Source: Prostheceraeus crozeri | Taxonomy: Eukaryota > Platyhelminthes > Polycladida > Euryleptidae | DNA: 64,000 bases | NCBI GenBank assembly: GCA_907163375.1 | Contig: CAJQUW010007080.1 | Coordinates: forward strand, 62,001 to 126,000 | Reading direction: 5' to 3' | Part shown: in pieces, positions 1-7,429 of the stretch | How positions within the stretch are numbered: the first letter of the stretch is position 1 | How the letters are laid out: every line of letters starts with the position of its first letter | Notes under the pieces: generated by a model | What the model saw: only the letters and a program-made list of their open reading frames with translations | Databases searched by the model: none | What the model was told of the DNA's origin: nothing | Translations under genes and position numbers: made by a program

Positions 1-62
1 TTAATATATTACTTTCTATAAATTTAAAATCTGCAGTCATTAAAAATAAACATCAGATAAAA

Positions 63-533
63 ATGTTAAAAGAACAATTAGAAGATGAAATAGAAAAACT
101 TCCTGAAAGAATTAAAAAAAATTTAAAGCAGTTACAAACTACATTCCAAAAAAATGTTGATGAATTAAGTTCTAAAATTACTCAACAAATGAAAAAGATG
201 AATAGAATAATAAATGAAGTAAACTCGCTTAATCAAAGAGTTGATAAAATGAAAACTCTTAAAATCAATTTAGAAAATGAATTAAAGAAAAATGTACAAG
301 AAAACTCTAAAGAAAATAAAGAACAGTTAGATGCTGTTAAAAGACAATTAGATGTTCTTAAAATTAAGTTAAATGCTCTTAAAGCGGCGTTGAAGATGAA
401 TCAGGAGAAAATGCAAGTTAATAGAAGAGAAATTAAAGTACATCACACGCTGCTTGACGCAATAGATAAAGTGCAACAGGCAATTAATAAAGTTATCTCG
501 AAGTTGTTGTCCATTCACAAACGTAAATCTTAG
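63..533 (+). CDS. Coiled-coil protein of the Polinton-like element, function unknown
   Basis: 156 codons from an ATG preceded by an A-rich leader, the same context as the neighbouring genes. The protein is almost entirely charged heptad-like sequence rich in Lys, Glu, Leu and Asn, with a leucine/isoleucine periodicity from about residue 8 to 150 and a basic end. There is no signal peptide or membrane segment. I recognise no family. It is the first visible gene of a same-strand run that includes capsid genes, so a structural or virion-assembly role is an inference from position only. Base composition is as AT-rich as the other element genes and unlike the DNA right of 5.5 kb. Confidence 0.6.
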   Translation: MLKEQLEDEIEKLPERIKKNLKQLQTTFQKNVDELSSKITQQMKKMNRIINEVNSLNQRVDKMKTLKINLENELKKNVQENSKENKEQLDAVKRQLDVLKIKLNALKAALKMNQEKMQVNRREIKVHHTLLDAIDKVQQAINKVISKLLSIHKRKS

Positions 534-547
534 CGTAAATATTAAAC

Positions 548-560
548 GGACCAAAGGTCC
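548..560. repeat. Short GC-rich hairpin, 5-bp stem with AAA loop
   Basis: GGACC AAA GGTCC is a perfect 5-bp stem with a 3-nt loop. It lies 15 bp after the stop codon of the coiled-coil gene in otherwise AT-rich DNA. A related hairpin with a TTT loop lies after the gene ending at 3263, so it may act as an RNA end or processing signal. The function is inferred. Confidence 0.5.
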
Positions 561-618
561 TGTGGTTACTAACCAATCGTAAATATTTTTTCCCAAAAGT
601 CAAATTTAATCCTAAAAA

Positions 619-1146
619 ATGCCTATAATTTATAAACACAATCTTAAACAATTTGCTTCAAATCAAAGAATTGCTCATGAACCACGTATGAATCCTGTTT
701 ATCATTATGATAATAGAGAAACAGTTCACACGGAAGGAGCTGGGATCTTCTCTGGTATTGGAAGTATCGTTAACTTAATTAAAAATAATAAAGATTTGAT
801 TACATCTGCTGCAAAAGGAGCAGCTGCTATAGGTAGTACAGCTAGTGCCATATCAAATGCTGTTAAGTCTCAAAACGAATTAAAACAACTAGAAACTATT
901 CGTAAACTTAAGAATGATTCTGAAGTACTAAAAAAATTAAAAAAACTTTCAGATGAAACAAAAAACAAAATTGCTAACATAGCTGTGGGGGGTGAAACCT
1001 TGAGGAGCGGAGCTCCGTCTGATAGTAAACATAATGAAAATGAAAATAATAAAAAAACAATTGAAGAAATAAGAGGTAATGGCGTGAGCAGCAACCTTCG
1101 GTTTAACCAGCAAAGCTGTAGCGGAGCTGGTCTAGCAAAATTCTAA
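619..1146 (+). CDS. Small virion-type protein with glycine/alanine-rich amphipathic segment (Polinton)
   Basis: 175 codons. Residues about 41-82 form a Gly/Ala/Ser/Ile-rich stretch (GAGIFSGIGS followed by AAKGAAAIG) that could be an amphipathic or membrane-active helix. A charged coiled-coil-like segment and a Ser/Gly-rich tail follow. Small proteins of this kind accompany capsid genes in Polintons and adintoviruses and are compared with adenovirus minor core or membrane-lytic proteins; that comparison rests on general character, not a diagnostic motif. A 13-bp perfect hairpin (GGAGC GGA GCTCC, 1004-1016) lies inside the frame and encodes part of a low-complexity linker. The gene ends 68 bp before the capsid start, so it is probably part of the same late gene cluster. 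Confidence 0.55.
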   Translation: MPIIYKHNLKQFASNQRIAHEPRMNPVYHYDNRETVHTEGAGIFSGIGSIVNLIKNNKDLITSAAKGAAAIGSTASAISNAVKSQNELKQLETIRKLKNDSEVLKKLKKLSDETKNKIANIAVGGETLRSGAPSDSKHNENENNKKTIEEIRGNGVSSNLRFNQQSCSGAGLAKF

Positions 1147-1214
1147 TATTATATTTTAATAAAATTTTTTCTGTGCGTGTGAAAAAACAAAAAGTCAAAT
1201 TATTTTTTATAAAA

Positions 1215-2549
1215 ATGTCTTCGCTTATCGAAAATAAATTTAGATTAGACGATCCTCCGTTCGTCAGTTACAATCAAAAAAAGAATGACTATATAAGAAT
1301 TGCTATGAATCCCGGATCTTCCAGTAGAGTAAATACTGGAGGTGATTTAATTTTTGAAGTTGATAATCAGCAGAGTTATATATATCTACCTGATTCATTT
1401 TTACACTGTGAATATTCTTTGTATAGTGATGCCAATTTTACAACACCATTACCAGAAACCGATAATATTGCACTAGAGAATAATTTTTTTCCAAGATTAT
1501 TTACACAAATGCGTTTAGATGTTGCAACTCAAAATATAGAAACAATAAGTGATTCTCCAGGTGTAATTAATACAATGCTTAGATTTGTAATAATTGGTGA
1601 AAATAATAAAAAGTATGAAATCGAAGGTTGGTTTCCTGATACTAATGATGGTATAATTGTTGATGATTTAACTCACGCTGGAACAGATGCAGCAGGAATT
1701 GCGAAAGATGTAGAAAATATTGCAAAACATTTAAATAAAACAAACAATAGTGCATATAAAGAAAGACGTGAATTTAACAAGAAAAGTAAACAGACAGTTA
1801 ATTGGCCATTGTCTCCATTATTCGGATATTTAGATTATGACAAAATATCATATCAATTAAAATTTAAATTAATAATTCATCGTACAGCAAATAATGAATT
1901 AATCTTTTTTGGTAAGACTGGAAAAAAAGCATATTTAAAAATTGATAGACTTGAATGGTGGATTAAGCATATTACTCCTAGTTTAGAGATTGAAACAGCT
2001 ATTGCAAAAAGATTAAATACTAACAAACCAATTCCAGTAAATTTTCTAAAGCGGACTGCTAGTTCAGTAACTTTTTCCGAACAAAGATTTAACTGGCATT
2101 TTACTAGAACTGCGAATACACCAAGATATTTATTGCTAACTTTTCAAAGAAATAATTCTCCAAGTTTTGATAAGAACAATAATCTCTTCCATATTAATAC
2201 AATTCGAAGTTTACAAGTTTCATTAAATCAAACCCGATATCCAATTGATCCATTAAGATTCGATGATACCAATAATCAATTTATGGAAGGATATGATTCT
2301 TATCGAAATCTTTGTATAGAATTTGGAGTTGAACCACAATTAACTCCTGGAGATTGGAAACATTTATATCCTGTTTTCTGTTTCGATTTAAGTGCACAAT
2401 CTGAAGATATTATCAAGACTGGCTGTGATGTAACAATTAATATTGAAAAAAAAGATTCCACAACTTCATTGATGGCTTATGGCTTATTGCTAGAAGATGT
2501 AAAATATTCTATTGAAATTCTTAATGGAAAGATGGTTAGGATAAGTTAA
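1215..2549 (+). CDS. Major capsid protein, Polinton/Maverick type (F54H12.2-like)
   Basis: 444 codons from the ATG at 1215. A GTG 14 codons upstream is in frame, but the ATG has the AAAA leader shared by the neighbouring genes. The protein matches the invertebrate family annotated as F54H12.2-like, which is the Maverick major capsid protein with a double jelly-roll fold. Supporting features are many alternating beta-type segments, a central WPLSPLFGYLDYDK stretch (about residues 198-211) followed by LKFKLIIHR, and no membrane segment or signal peptide. The protein would build the trimeric capsomers of the virion. It is at the short end for this family, but the frame is open throughout. It sits between two small virion-type genes, as expected of a morphogenetic module. 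Family identification is from recognition; the fold is inferred. Confidence 0.75.
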   Translation: MSSLIENKFRLDDPPFVSYNQKKNDYIRIAMNPGSSSRVNTGGDLIFEVDNQQSYIYLPDSFLHCEYSLYSDANFTTPLPETDNIALENNFFPRLFTQMRLDVATQNIETISDSPGVINTMLRFVIIGENNKKYEIEGWFPDTNDGIIVDDLTHAGTDAAGIAKDVENIAKHLNKTNNSAYKERREFNKKSKQTVNWPLSPLFGYLDYDKISYQLKFKLIIHRTANNELIFFGKTGKKAYLKIDRLEWWIKHITPSLEIETAIAKRLNTNKPIPVNFLKRTASSVTFSEQRFNWHFTRTANTPRYLLLTFQRNNSPSFDKNNNLFHINTIRSLQVSLNQTRYPIDPLRFDDTNNQFMEGYDSYRNLCIEFGVEPQLTPGDWKHLYPVFCFDLSAQSEDIIKTGCDVTINIEKKDSTTSLMAYGLLLEDVKYSIEILNGKMVRIS

Positions 2550-2555
2550 TTAAAA

Positions 2556-2775
2556 TTTTTTCATAACTAGAATAGATTAAAAATTCTTAACTTAAAATTT
2601 TTCATAAATAGAATAGATTAAAATTTTTTAGTAACTTAAAATTTTTTAGTAACTTGAAATTTTTTAATAACGAGAATAGATTAAAATTTTTTGGTAACTT
2701 AAAATTTTTTGGTGACTTGAAATTTGTTCATAACTAGAATAGATTAAAATTTTTCCTAACTTAAAATTTTTTTAT
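2556..2775. repeat. AT-rich tandem repeat upstream of a minor virion gene
   Basis: About ten imperfect copies of a short unit built from 'taacttaaaatttttt' alternating with 'taactagaatagattaaaat'. They fill the whole gap between the capsid gene and the next ATG. The run ends in a T-tract and the ATTAAAAATG start context, so it may be an expanded promoter or spacer. It contains no ORF. Confidence 0.7.
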
Positions 2776-2780
2776 TAAAA

Positions 2781-3263
2781 ATGTCGCAAGCGAAAAGTAA
2801 TAATAATAAAACTGTTGAATTAAAATTACGTAATATTGTTGACAAAAATACCCCTAAAACTATTACGATTAATAAAAAAAAGTATTACATAAGTAAACCA
2901 ATGATAGAGAATATTCAATTACAAGAAGAAAAGAATGGTGGAATTCTCCCATTAATTCCACTAATAATAGGTGGCATAGCAGCTGCAGGAAGTGTTGCAG
3001 GCGGGACAGCTGGTATTGTCCAAGCAGTAAATAAAAATAAATCAGAGAAGGCAGCATTAGAAGAACAAAATCGTCATAACAGAGAGTTAGAGAAAGTTGC
3101 TAGGGGTGAAGGAGTAGTAGATAATTTTATTAGTAAATTAAAATTAGTTGATGAAGGAAAACGAGTTCTTAAAAATATTCTCCACAATGTTGATGATTTA
3201 ATTGAAATTAAAGAAACTAAAGATGGTTCTGGAATATATCTAAGTCCTAGTATGATTCGGTAA
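2781..3263 (+). CDS. Small virion-type protein with hydrophobic Gly/Ala helix (adintovirus/Polinton)
   Basis: 160 codons. Residues about 54-83 form an uncharged Gly/Ala/Ile/Pro segment (GGILPLIPLIIGGIAAAG), then a Lys-rich turn, an E-E-Q-N-R-H-N-R-E-L-E helix and a GSGIYL tail. The layout of LP-rich hydrophobic segment, glycine hinge and 'RHN.E.E' helix recurs next to capsid genes in invertebrate Polintons and adintoviruses, where it is thought to be membrane-active or virion-core material. The protein is short and basic with no signal peptide. It sits between the capsid gene and the PLA2-integrase gene. Whether it is a membrane or a core protein cannot be told from sequence alone. Confidence 0.6.
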   Translation: MSQAKSNNNKTVELKLRNIVDKNTPKTITINKKKYYISKPMIENIQLQEEKNGGILPLIPLIIGGIAAAGSVAGGTAGIVQAVNKNKSEKAALEEQNRHNRELEKVARGEGVVDNFISKLKLVDEGKRVLKNILHNVDDLIEIKETKDGSGIYLSPSMIR

Positions 3264-3271
3264 TAACCTAA

Positions 3272-3284
3272 GGACCTTTGGTCC
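3272..3284. repeat. Short GC-rich hairpin, 5-bp stem with TTT loop
   Basis: GGACC TTT GGTCC lies 8 bp past the stop codon of the preceding gene and is the complement-loop version of the hairpin at 548-560. Similar stems occur inside the protease gene at 4924-4936 (GGAAC TTT GTTCC) and 4938-4952. Confidence 0.5.
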
Positions 3285-3316
3285 GATCCGGTAAAACATT
3301 TATTTTATCTTTTAAA

Positions 3317-4393
3317 ATGAATTCTACAAATTCCGAAAATTTAATTAAATTAAAAATTGTTAATTTAGATTTATTGAATTATCTATTAAATAAAAATAAA
3401 AACTCAAATTGTCAGCATATTGGTGGTGACATACAAAAAGCATTAGAAAACTTTCCTGGATTTATTTGGAGTAAATATTCAAAAGAAAAACATCTCCCTG
3501 GGCATTCATATACCGGTCCAGGAACTCGATTAGATATAAGACTAGATGAGAATAATAATCCGAAACCAGGTGAAGAACCGATAAATAGAGTAGATGCCGC
3601 AGCTTACAGGCATGATTTAGCTTATCGAAATCATGATCTAAGTTCTCGACATGCAGCTGATAAGAAGATGATTCAAGAATTTGATAGTATTCAAAATCCA
3701 ACATTTAGAGAAAAAATTGAAAGAATGTTTGTTAAGAAAGCTTTACAAGCTAAAATATTATTCGGTCAGGGTTTAAATGAAACTAATAACTCTGAGAACA
3801 ACGCTCGAACCTACGCGTCCGAAATGTCGAATGACCCAAGCCGCTACGCGTCTGAAATCCACAAGGAATACAGAAGGCCGAAATATTTATTGAAAGTAAA
3901 AGTATTTAATAAAGATGATATTTGGAGTGCTGATCTTATTCATATGCCGAATGATTCTGATTATAAATACGCATTGACCGTTATAGATTTATATACACGA
4001 TACGCTTGGGTAAAGCCTTTAAAAAATAAAAGTGGTCTATCAGTTAAATATGCGTTTGAAGAAATCTTTAAAGAAAGTAAGAGAAAACCAAAAAAATTGT
4101 TTGTTGATAAAGGGTCGGAATTTTATAACCGAAACGTTCAGCCACTATTTGAAACTGTTTATTCAACTGAAAATGCAGGAAAGGCCGTAGTGATAGAAAG
4201 ATTCAATCGGACGTTAAAAAATAAATTATTCAAGAAATTTACTGAGCAAAGAAATCAGAAATGGTTGAAGATATTACCAGGAGTTGTAGAAGAGTACAAT
4301 AATAAAGTTCATTCTGGTATTGAAGAAACTCCAAAGAATGCTTCTGACGACCCTGATTTAATACGAAAAAAATATTCGAAAATAATAATTTGA
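3317..4393 (+). CDS. Phospholipase A2-like domain fused to Polinton DDE integrase
   Basis: 358 codons from the ATG at 3317; an upstream TTG in the same frame lacks the common leader. Residues about 45-145 are a PLA2-like domain of the parvovirus VP1/adintovirus kind, with the calcium-loop motif YTGPGT (65-70) and the catalytic HDLAY (99-103) intact. A low-complexity linker (about 151-181) carries two copies of a Y-A-S-E motif and is locally GC-richer. Residues about 182-358 are a retroviral-type integrase core with acidic residues D206 (SADL), D264 (VDKGSEF) and E294 (IERFNRTL). PLA2 activity would help the virion cross membranes; integrase would insert the element. These are normally separate proteins, so the single frame is unusual. 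The D264-E294 gap is 29 residues, shorter than the usual 35. A slippery A-run lies near the 3' end. Confidence 0.8.
   Translation: MNSTNSENLIKLKIVNLDLLNYLLNKNKNSNCQHIGGDIQKALENFPGFIWSKYSKEKHLPGHSYTGPGTRLDIRLDENNNPKPGEEPINRVDAAAYRHDLAYRNHDLSSRHAADKKMIQEFDSIQNPTFREKIERMFVKKALQAKILFGQGLNETNNSENNARTYASEMSNDPSRYASEIHKEYRRPKYLLKVKVFNKDDIWSADLIHMPNDSDYKYALTVIDLYTRYAWVKPLKNKSGLSVKYAFEEIFKESKRKPKKLFVDKGSEFYNRNVQPLFETVYSTENAGKAVVIERFNRTLKNKLFKKFTEQRNQKWLKILPGVVEEYNNKVHSGIEETPKNASDDPDLIRKKYSKIII
4366..4372 (+). promoter_or_regulatory. Possible -1 ribosomal frameshift heptamer (A AAA AAA)
   Basis: In the integrase frame the codons read CGA AAA AAA TAT, so the seven As form a canonical X XXY YYZ slippery heptamer. 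The -1 frame continues without a stop through 4581 and encodes the integrase C-terminal domain. The zero frame stops at 4391-4393. A plain indel in a homopolymer is the alternative. I did not find a clear downstream pseudoknot by eye. Confidence 0.4.
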
Positions 4394-4581
4394 ATGGGAG
4401 TAATCCGAATTTGCAGAAACTTAAGCCGAAATTTAAAATTGGAGATAGAGTTAGAATATTTAAATACATGAATAAATTTGAAAAAGGCTTTGTTGGCTAT
4501 TGGACTAAAGAAATATTTGAAGTTTGCAAAATAAATCAAAGTTATCCGATTACTTATGAAATTAAAGATTTAGATAATTAG
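4390..4581 (+). CDS. Integrase C-terminal SH3/chromo-like domain in the -1 frame
   Basis: About 63 codons in the -1 frame relative to the integrase core, overlapping its last four bases; it has no ATG of its own at the front (first in-frame start is TTG). It contains the KIGDRVRI motif (about residues 16-23), a W-T-K-E-I-F-E-V strand and a Y-x-I-K-D end, the pattern of the beta-barrel that follows the DDE core in Polinton and Ty3/gypsy integrases and helps bind DNA or chromatin. Its position and open frame make it a continuation of the integrase rather than a separate gene. It is expressed either by frameshifting at the A-run just upstream or not at all if the shift is a mutation. Confidence 0.65.
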   Translation: MNGSNPNLQKLKPKFKIGDRVRIFKYMNKFEKGFVGYWTKEIFEVCKINQSYPITYEIKDLDN

Positions 4582-4628
4582 GATATCAGAGGCCGTTTTT
4601 ACCAAAATGAATTACAACGAAGTGATTT

Positions 4629-5099
4629 TTAATTATCATTATCATTATTATTCAATTCTAACATAATATCTAGAAATGGTACTCCTTCCTGTAATTTAAA
4701 TAAAACATAAAGACATAATTGACCACAATAAGTAGTTCCCGGTTTTTGAATTTGAAACGTATTATAAATTCCATTGCCAAGTATTTCTTTGACTTCATTC
4801 GTAGGTGGAAGTCCGTATGAATCAAAATAATAGTTCTGCTGATGATTTTTAACGCCTGCTGACCAATGTTCACCTTTTTCATCTGACGCATGAAGATTTG
4901 TTATGAAATTTACAGTTATTGATGGAACTTTGTTCCGGGAACTGAAGGTTCCTGTTGGCCTATTTTTTAGGAATTGTAATTCGTCTCTCATTAGAACATG
5001 AAAATTCTTTATTCCTAATCGATTAGCGATTTTCTTTAGGTCGAAATTCGTTGTCGTTTGTGTTCCATATAATTTCAAAAACTCATTTATGTTGTTCAT
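4629..5099 (-). CDS. Adenovirus-type cysteine protease (Polinton PRO)
   Basis: 156 codons on the minus strand, convergent with the integrase and 47 bp from its end. The catalytic pattern of the adenain/Ulp1 fold (clan CE, family C5) is complete: H78 in EHWSAG, D93 in YYFDSYG, Q118 and C125 in YCGQLC, with the Q-to-C distance of seven residues found in adenovirus protease. In Polintons this enzyme is thought to process capsid and core precursors during maturation. The start ATG has the TTATAAA leader seen at the other genes. The C-terminus is a run of Asn and Asp. Two short GGAAC-type hairpins (4924-4952) lie inside the frame between residues about 49 and 58. A broken copy of the gene start follows at 5401-5524. 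Confidence 0.85.
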   Translation of the reverse strand: MNNINEFLKLYGTQTTTNFDLKKIANRLGIKNFHVLMRDELQFLKNRPTGTFSSRNKVPSITVNFITNLHASDEKGEHWSAGVKNHQQNYYFDSYGLPPTNEVKEILGNGIYNTFQIQKPGTTYCGQLCLYVLFKLQEGVPFLDIMLELNNNDNDN

Positions 5100-5138
5100 T
5101 TTATAATAAAAAAAATTCTTAAGGGACCCCTAGAAGTC

Positions 5139-5304
5139 AGAAGGGGGGTATTGATTTAAAACTGTTCTCTAATGATGTCTTTCCATACTACTTAGACAGA
5201 AGGGGGTATTGATTTAAAACATTTTTATAATGATGACTTTCCTTACTACTTGGGGGGGTATTGATTTAAAACTGGTCTCTAATGATGTCTTTCTTTACTA
5301 CTTA
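5139..5304. repeat. Three tandem copies of a 52-57 bp repeat
   Basis: Each unit starts with a G-run followed by 'tattgatttaaaac' and ends in 'tttactactt' or 'atactactt'. The copies start near 5143, 5200 and 5252. They separate the intact protease gene from the broken copy of its 5' end. Confidence 0.75.
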
Positions 5305-5400
5305 TTCGATTTTGAAATGATTTAATTTAATCTAAATTTAAACGTTACATTGTTGCATTGTATTAGTAGAGTTAGTGTTTCGCACATCTTTTATCAATAG

Positions 5401-5524
5401 TAATTCATTACTCATCAATATGTGAAAATTCTTTATTCCCAATTGCTTAGCAATCTCATTTAAATCGAAATTTGATGTGATTTTGTTTGCCGTATATTTT
5501 TAGAAAGTCTCTAATGTTTCTCAT
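5401..5524 (-). pseudogene. Broken duplicate of the protease 5' end
   Basis: About 40 codons matching the beginning of the neighbouring protease: same start context, the K-I-Y-G region, and I-A-x-x-L-G-I-K-N-F-H with conservative changes. A frameshift near the middle and an absent remainder make it nonfunctional. The copy is diverged (many substitutions), so it is an old duplication or the remnant of a second related element rather than a recent assembly duplicate. Confidence 0.7.
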
Positions 5525-5656
5525 TTTTATAGAAGATACAATGTTTCTATTATATTCCCGTAAATGAGAAATTAAAAACAACACATGGATATTTCAATTT
5601 GGTTACATCCACTTTGCATACATTCAATTTGGATACATTGAAATACATGTAAATTT

Positions 5657-5854
5657 GTCCACGTGTGGACAAGGTTTCATTGGATGAGAGAAAAATGACG
5701 TCATATAACAACATAATGAAAATGATTGAAAACAGGAAATAGCATTGCATATAAAACAGATACAAGTTTTCTAAACAATAGGATTTCTGTCCACGAGTGG
5801 ACAAGGTTTCATTGGTTGAAACACTCTATTGTATTTACATTGCATATAAAACAG
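5657..5854 (+). promoter_or_regulatory. Two promoter-like modules (palindrome, inverted CCAAT box, TATA box)
   Basis: A palindrome of GTCCAC, two bases and GTGGAC occurs at 5657-5670 (with an internal CACGTG) and at 5789-5802, each followed by 'aaggtttcattgg', an inverted CCAAT box. A 17-bp element 'cattgcatataaaacag' containing a TATA box occurs at 5743 and 5838. The paired arrangement looks like tandem promoters or terminal-region repeats. I see no ORF of recognisable function that they would drive. Confidence 0.45.
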
Positions 5855-7000
5855 AGGGGTTTCAAGAATGATAAATTTTCTTCACAGCGCGTCATTTGAT
5901 TAGTCGAATGGCGCAGTATTTTAGCTGAATGGCGCACCATTGTTAAGAAAATTAAAATAAAGTGTCTTGCGGCCGTATCGCAATAACAATAAAGGAGTTT
6001 AACATCCAAATTCCATTGAATATGTCAGCGCTGTATTGACGCTAAATGACGCGCCATTGTTTGGGAGAAGAATGGAATCATTTGGAATGTCACATAATTG
6101 CTTTACACAATGAAGTCAATCTTCCGTTAACATTAGGTCGTGACTTTTAAAGTACAAGAGAAACAGACACCCAACAAAGCGTAGGAAATTTGTCTGCTAA
6201 CTTACCTAATTTCATAACAAATGAAACTTCGGTGCGTGAATAATTGATATGATTTTGCTTCAAGAGACTATAAAAATAAGACTTGTCATTATCACAAACA
6301 GAGAGCAGAGAGTGCTTACCGATAAAAATTTTACACATAACACTGAGTGAATTGTTTCTTTTTTCATGCAACAAGAATTTGTGTAAGTTTACAATTGTAT
6401 TATTCTCTCCACCATTTGGCTCTATGAAATCACTCAAAGTATCTGTAAATTCATACCTCTCAAAATATATTCCTCTTGAATTCCTCCCGTAATTTTTTCA
6501 TCCTCCCTGGCAACGATTGTTTTCTTCTATCTTCAAATTGATCTTGTCTCATTTTGAGAAATATATGACGAGAGCGTTTTGACACAACCTTCACTGACAA
6601 GAAACACTGTTAAATTAAATGAGTCTTCAGCACAATTGTTTGAAATAGCCATATCGATTATTGTTGTTGTGTATTATTTCACGGCATTGCAGCCGGAGTA
6701 GGATTCGCTGGTTATATATTTCACGTCTTACAAATGCCTAAGTGGGTGTAGCAGCTGTTTGTTCTTTCATACATTGTTTCCTTTCAAATGTTTGAGTTGG
6801 AGGACACAGCTCTTTACACTGAAATGCCTTTTATTCATAAATGCGAGAAGCAGATGTTCTCTACAATTGAATGACAATTGTAAAAGTACCTAAACTTATT
6901 GTTAAGAATATGTCAATTACTTCAAATATTTTTAGTCACATGATATATTTTAAAAACCTGAAAAATGGATTTAAAAGACGTTTTTAAAAATACCAATTTT
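5855..7000. other. Non-coding stretch right of the Polinton-like genes
   Basis: No convincing gene. Around 5886-6062 there are several related words (aatggcgca, aatgacgcgccattgtt) suggesting decayed short repeats. I could not identify a terminal inverted repeat or target-site duplication that would mark the right end of the element. Confidence 0.5.
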
Positions 7001-7190
7001 CGGTGTCCTGTAACGGTCATGATTTTGGCGGGGGGGGGTGAAAATTGTAATTCTCAAATTTTGAGATTCTTAACTTTTATGATTTTTTCAGTGTCCTGCA
7101 ACGGTCATGATTTTCAAAGTAAAAAATGATCTTAATATCAAATTTGAGATTCTTAACTTTTATGATTTTCGGTGTCCTGGAACGGTCATG
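7001..7190. repeat. Three copies of a repeat with core gtgtcctg.aacggtcatgatttt
   Basis: Cores start near 7002, 7090 and 7172, about 82-89 bp apart. The spacer also repeats 'ttgagattcttaacttttatgattt'. A G-run follows the first copy at 7028-7038. Confidence 0.75.
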
Positions 7191-7362
7191 ATTTTAACAG
7201 GGGTAAAAATTGTAATTCTCAAATTTTGAGATTTTGAAAAATTTGAAAAATTGGGTATTTTTAAAAACGCCCAAATTTGTGAATTTAGGTCTTCGGCCAC
7301 GTGAAATTTGAAGTCTACCTAAATTTTTTGAAATTTTAATTTTTTGAAAAAACCCGCAAAAA

Positions 7363-7429
7363 TGTGACATCCGGTGCAAGCGAAGCGAAGCGAAGCAAAG
7401 CGACGCGAAGCGTCGCGCCGGATGTCACA
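7363..7429. repeat. GC-rich hairpin with CGAAG pentamers
   Basis: A perfect 12-bp inverted repeat (tgtgacatccgg / ccggatgtcaca) bounds a loop made of cgaag-type pentamers that can themselves pair with the gcgtcgcg segment. It ends 12 bp before the start of duplicated block A. Confidence 0.8.

Noticed and set aside
3317..3780. Endogenous parvovirus or bidnavirus, suggested by the PLA2 domain
   Set aside because: The same cluster has a Polinton-type capsid, a DDE integrase and an adenain-like protease, and no parvovirus replication or capsid gene; PLA2 domains are also known in adintoviruses and Polintons.
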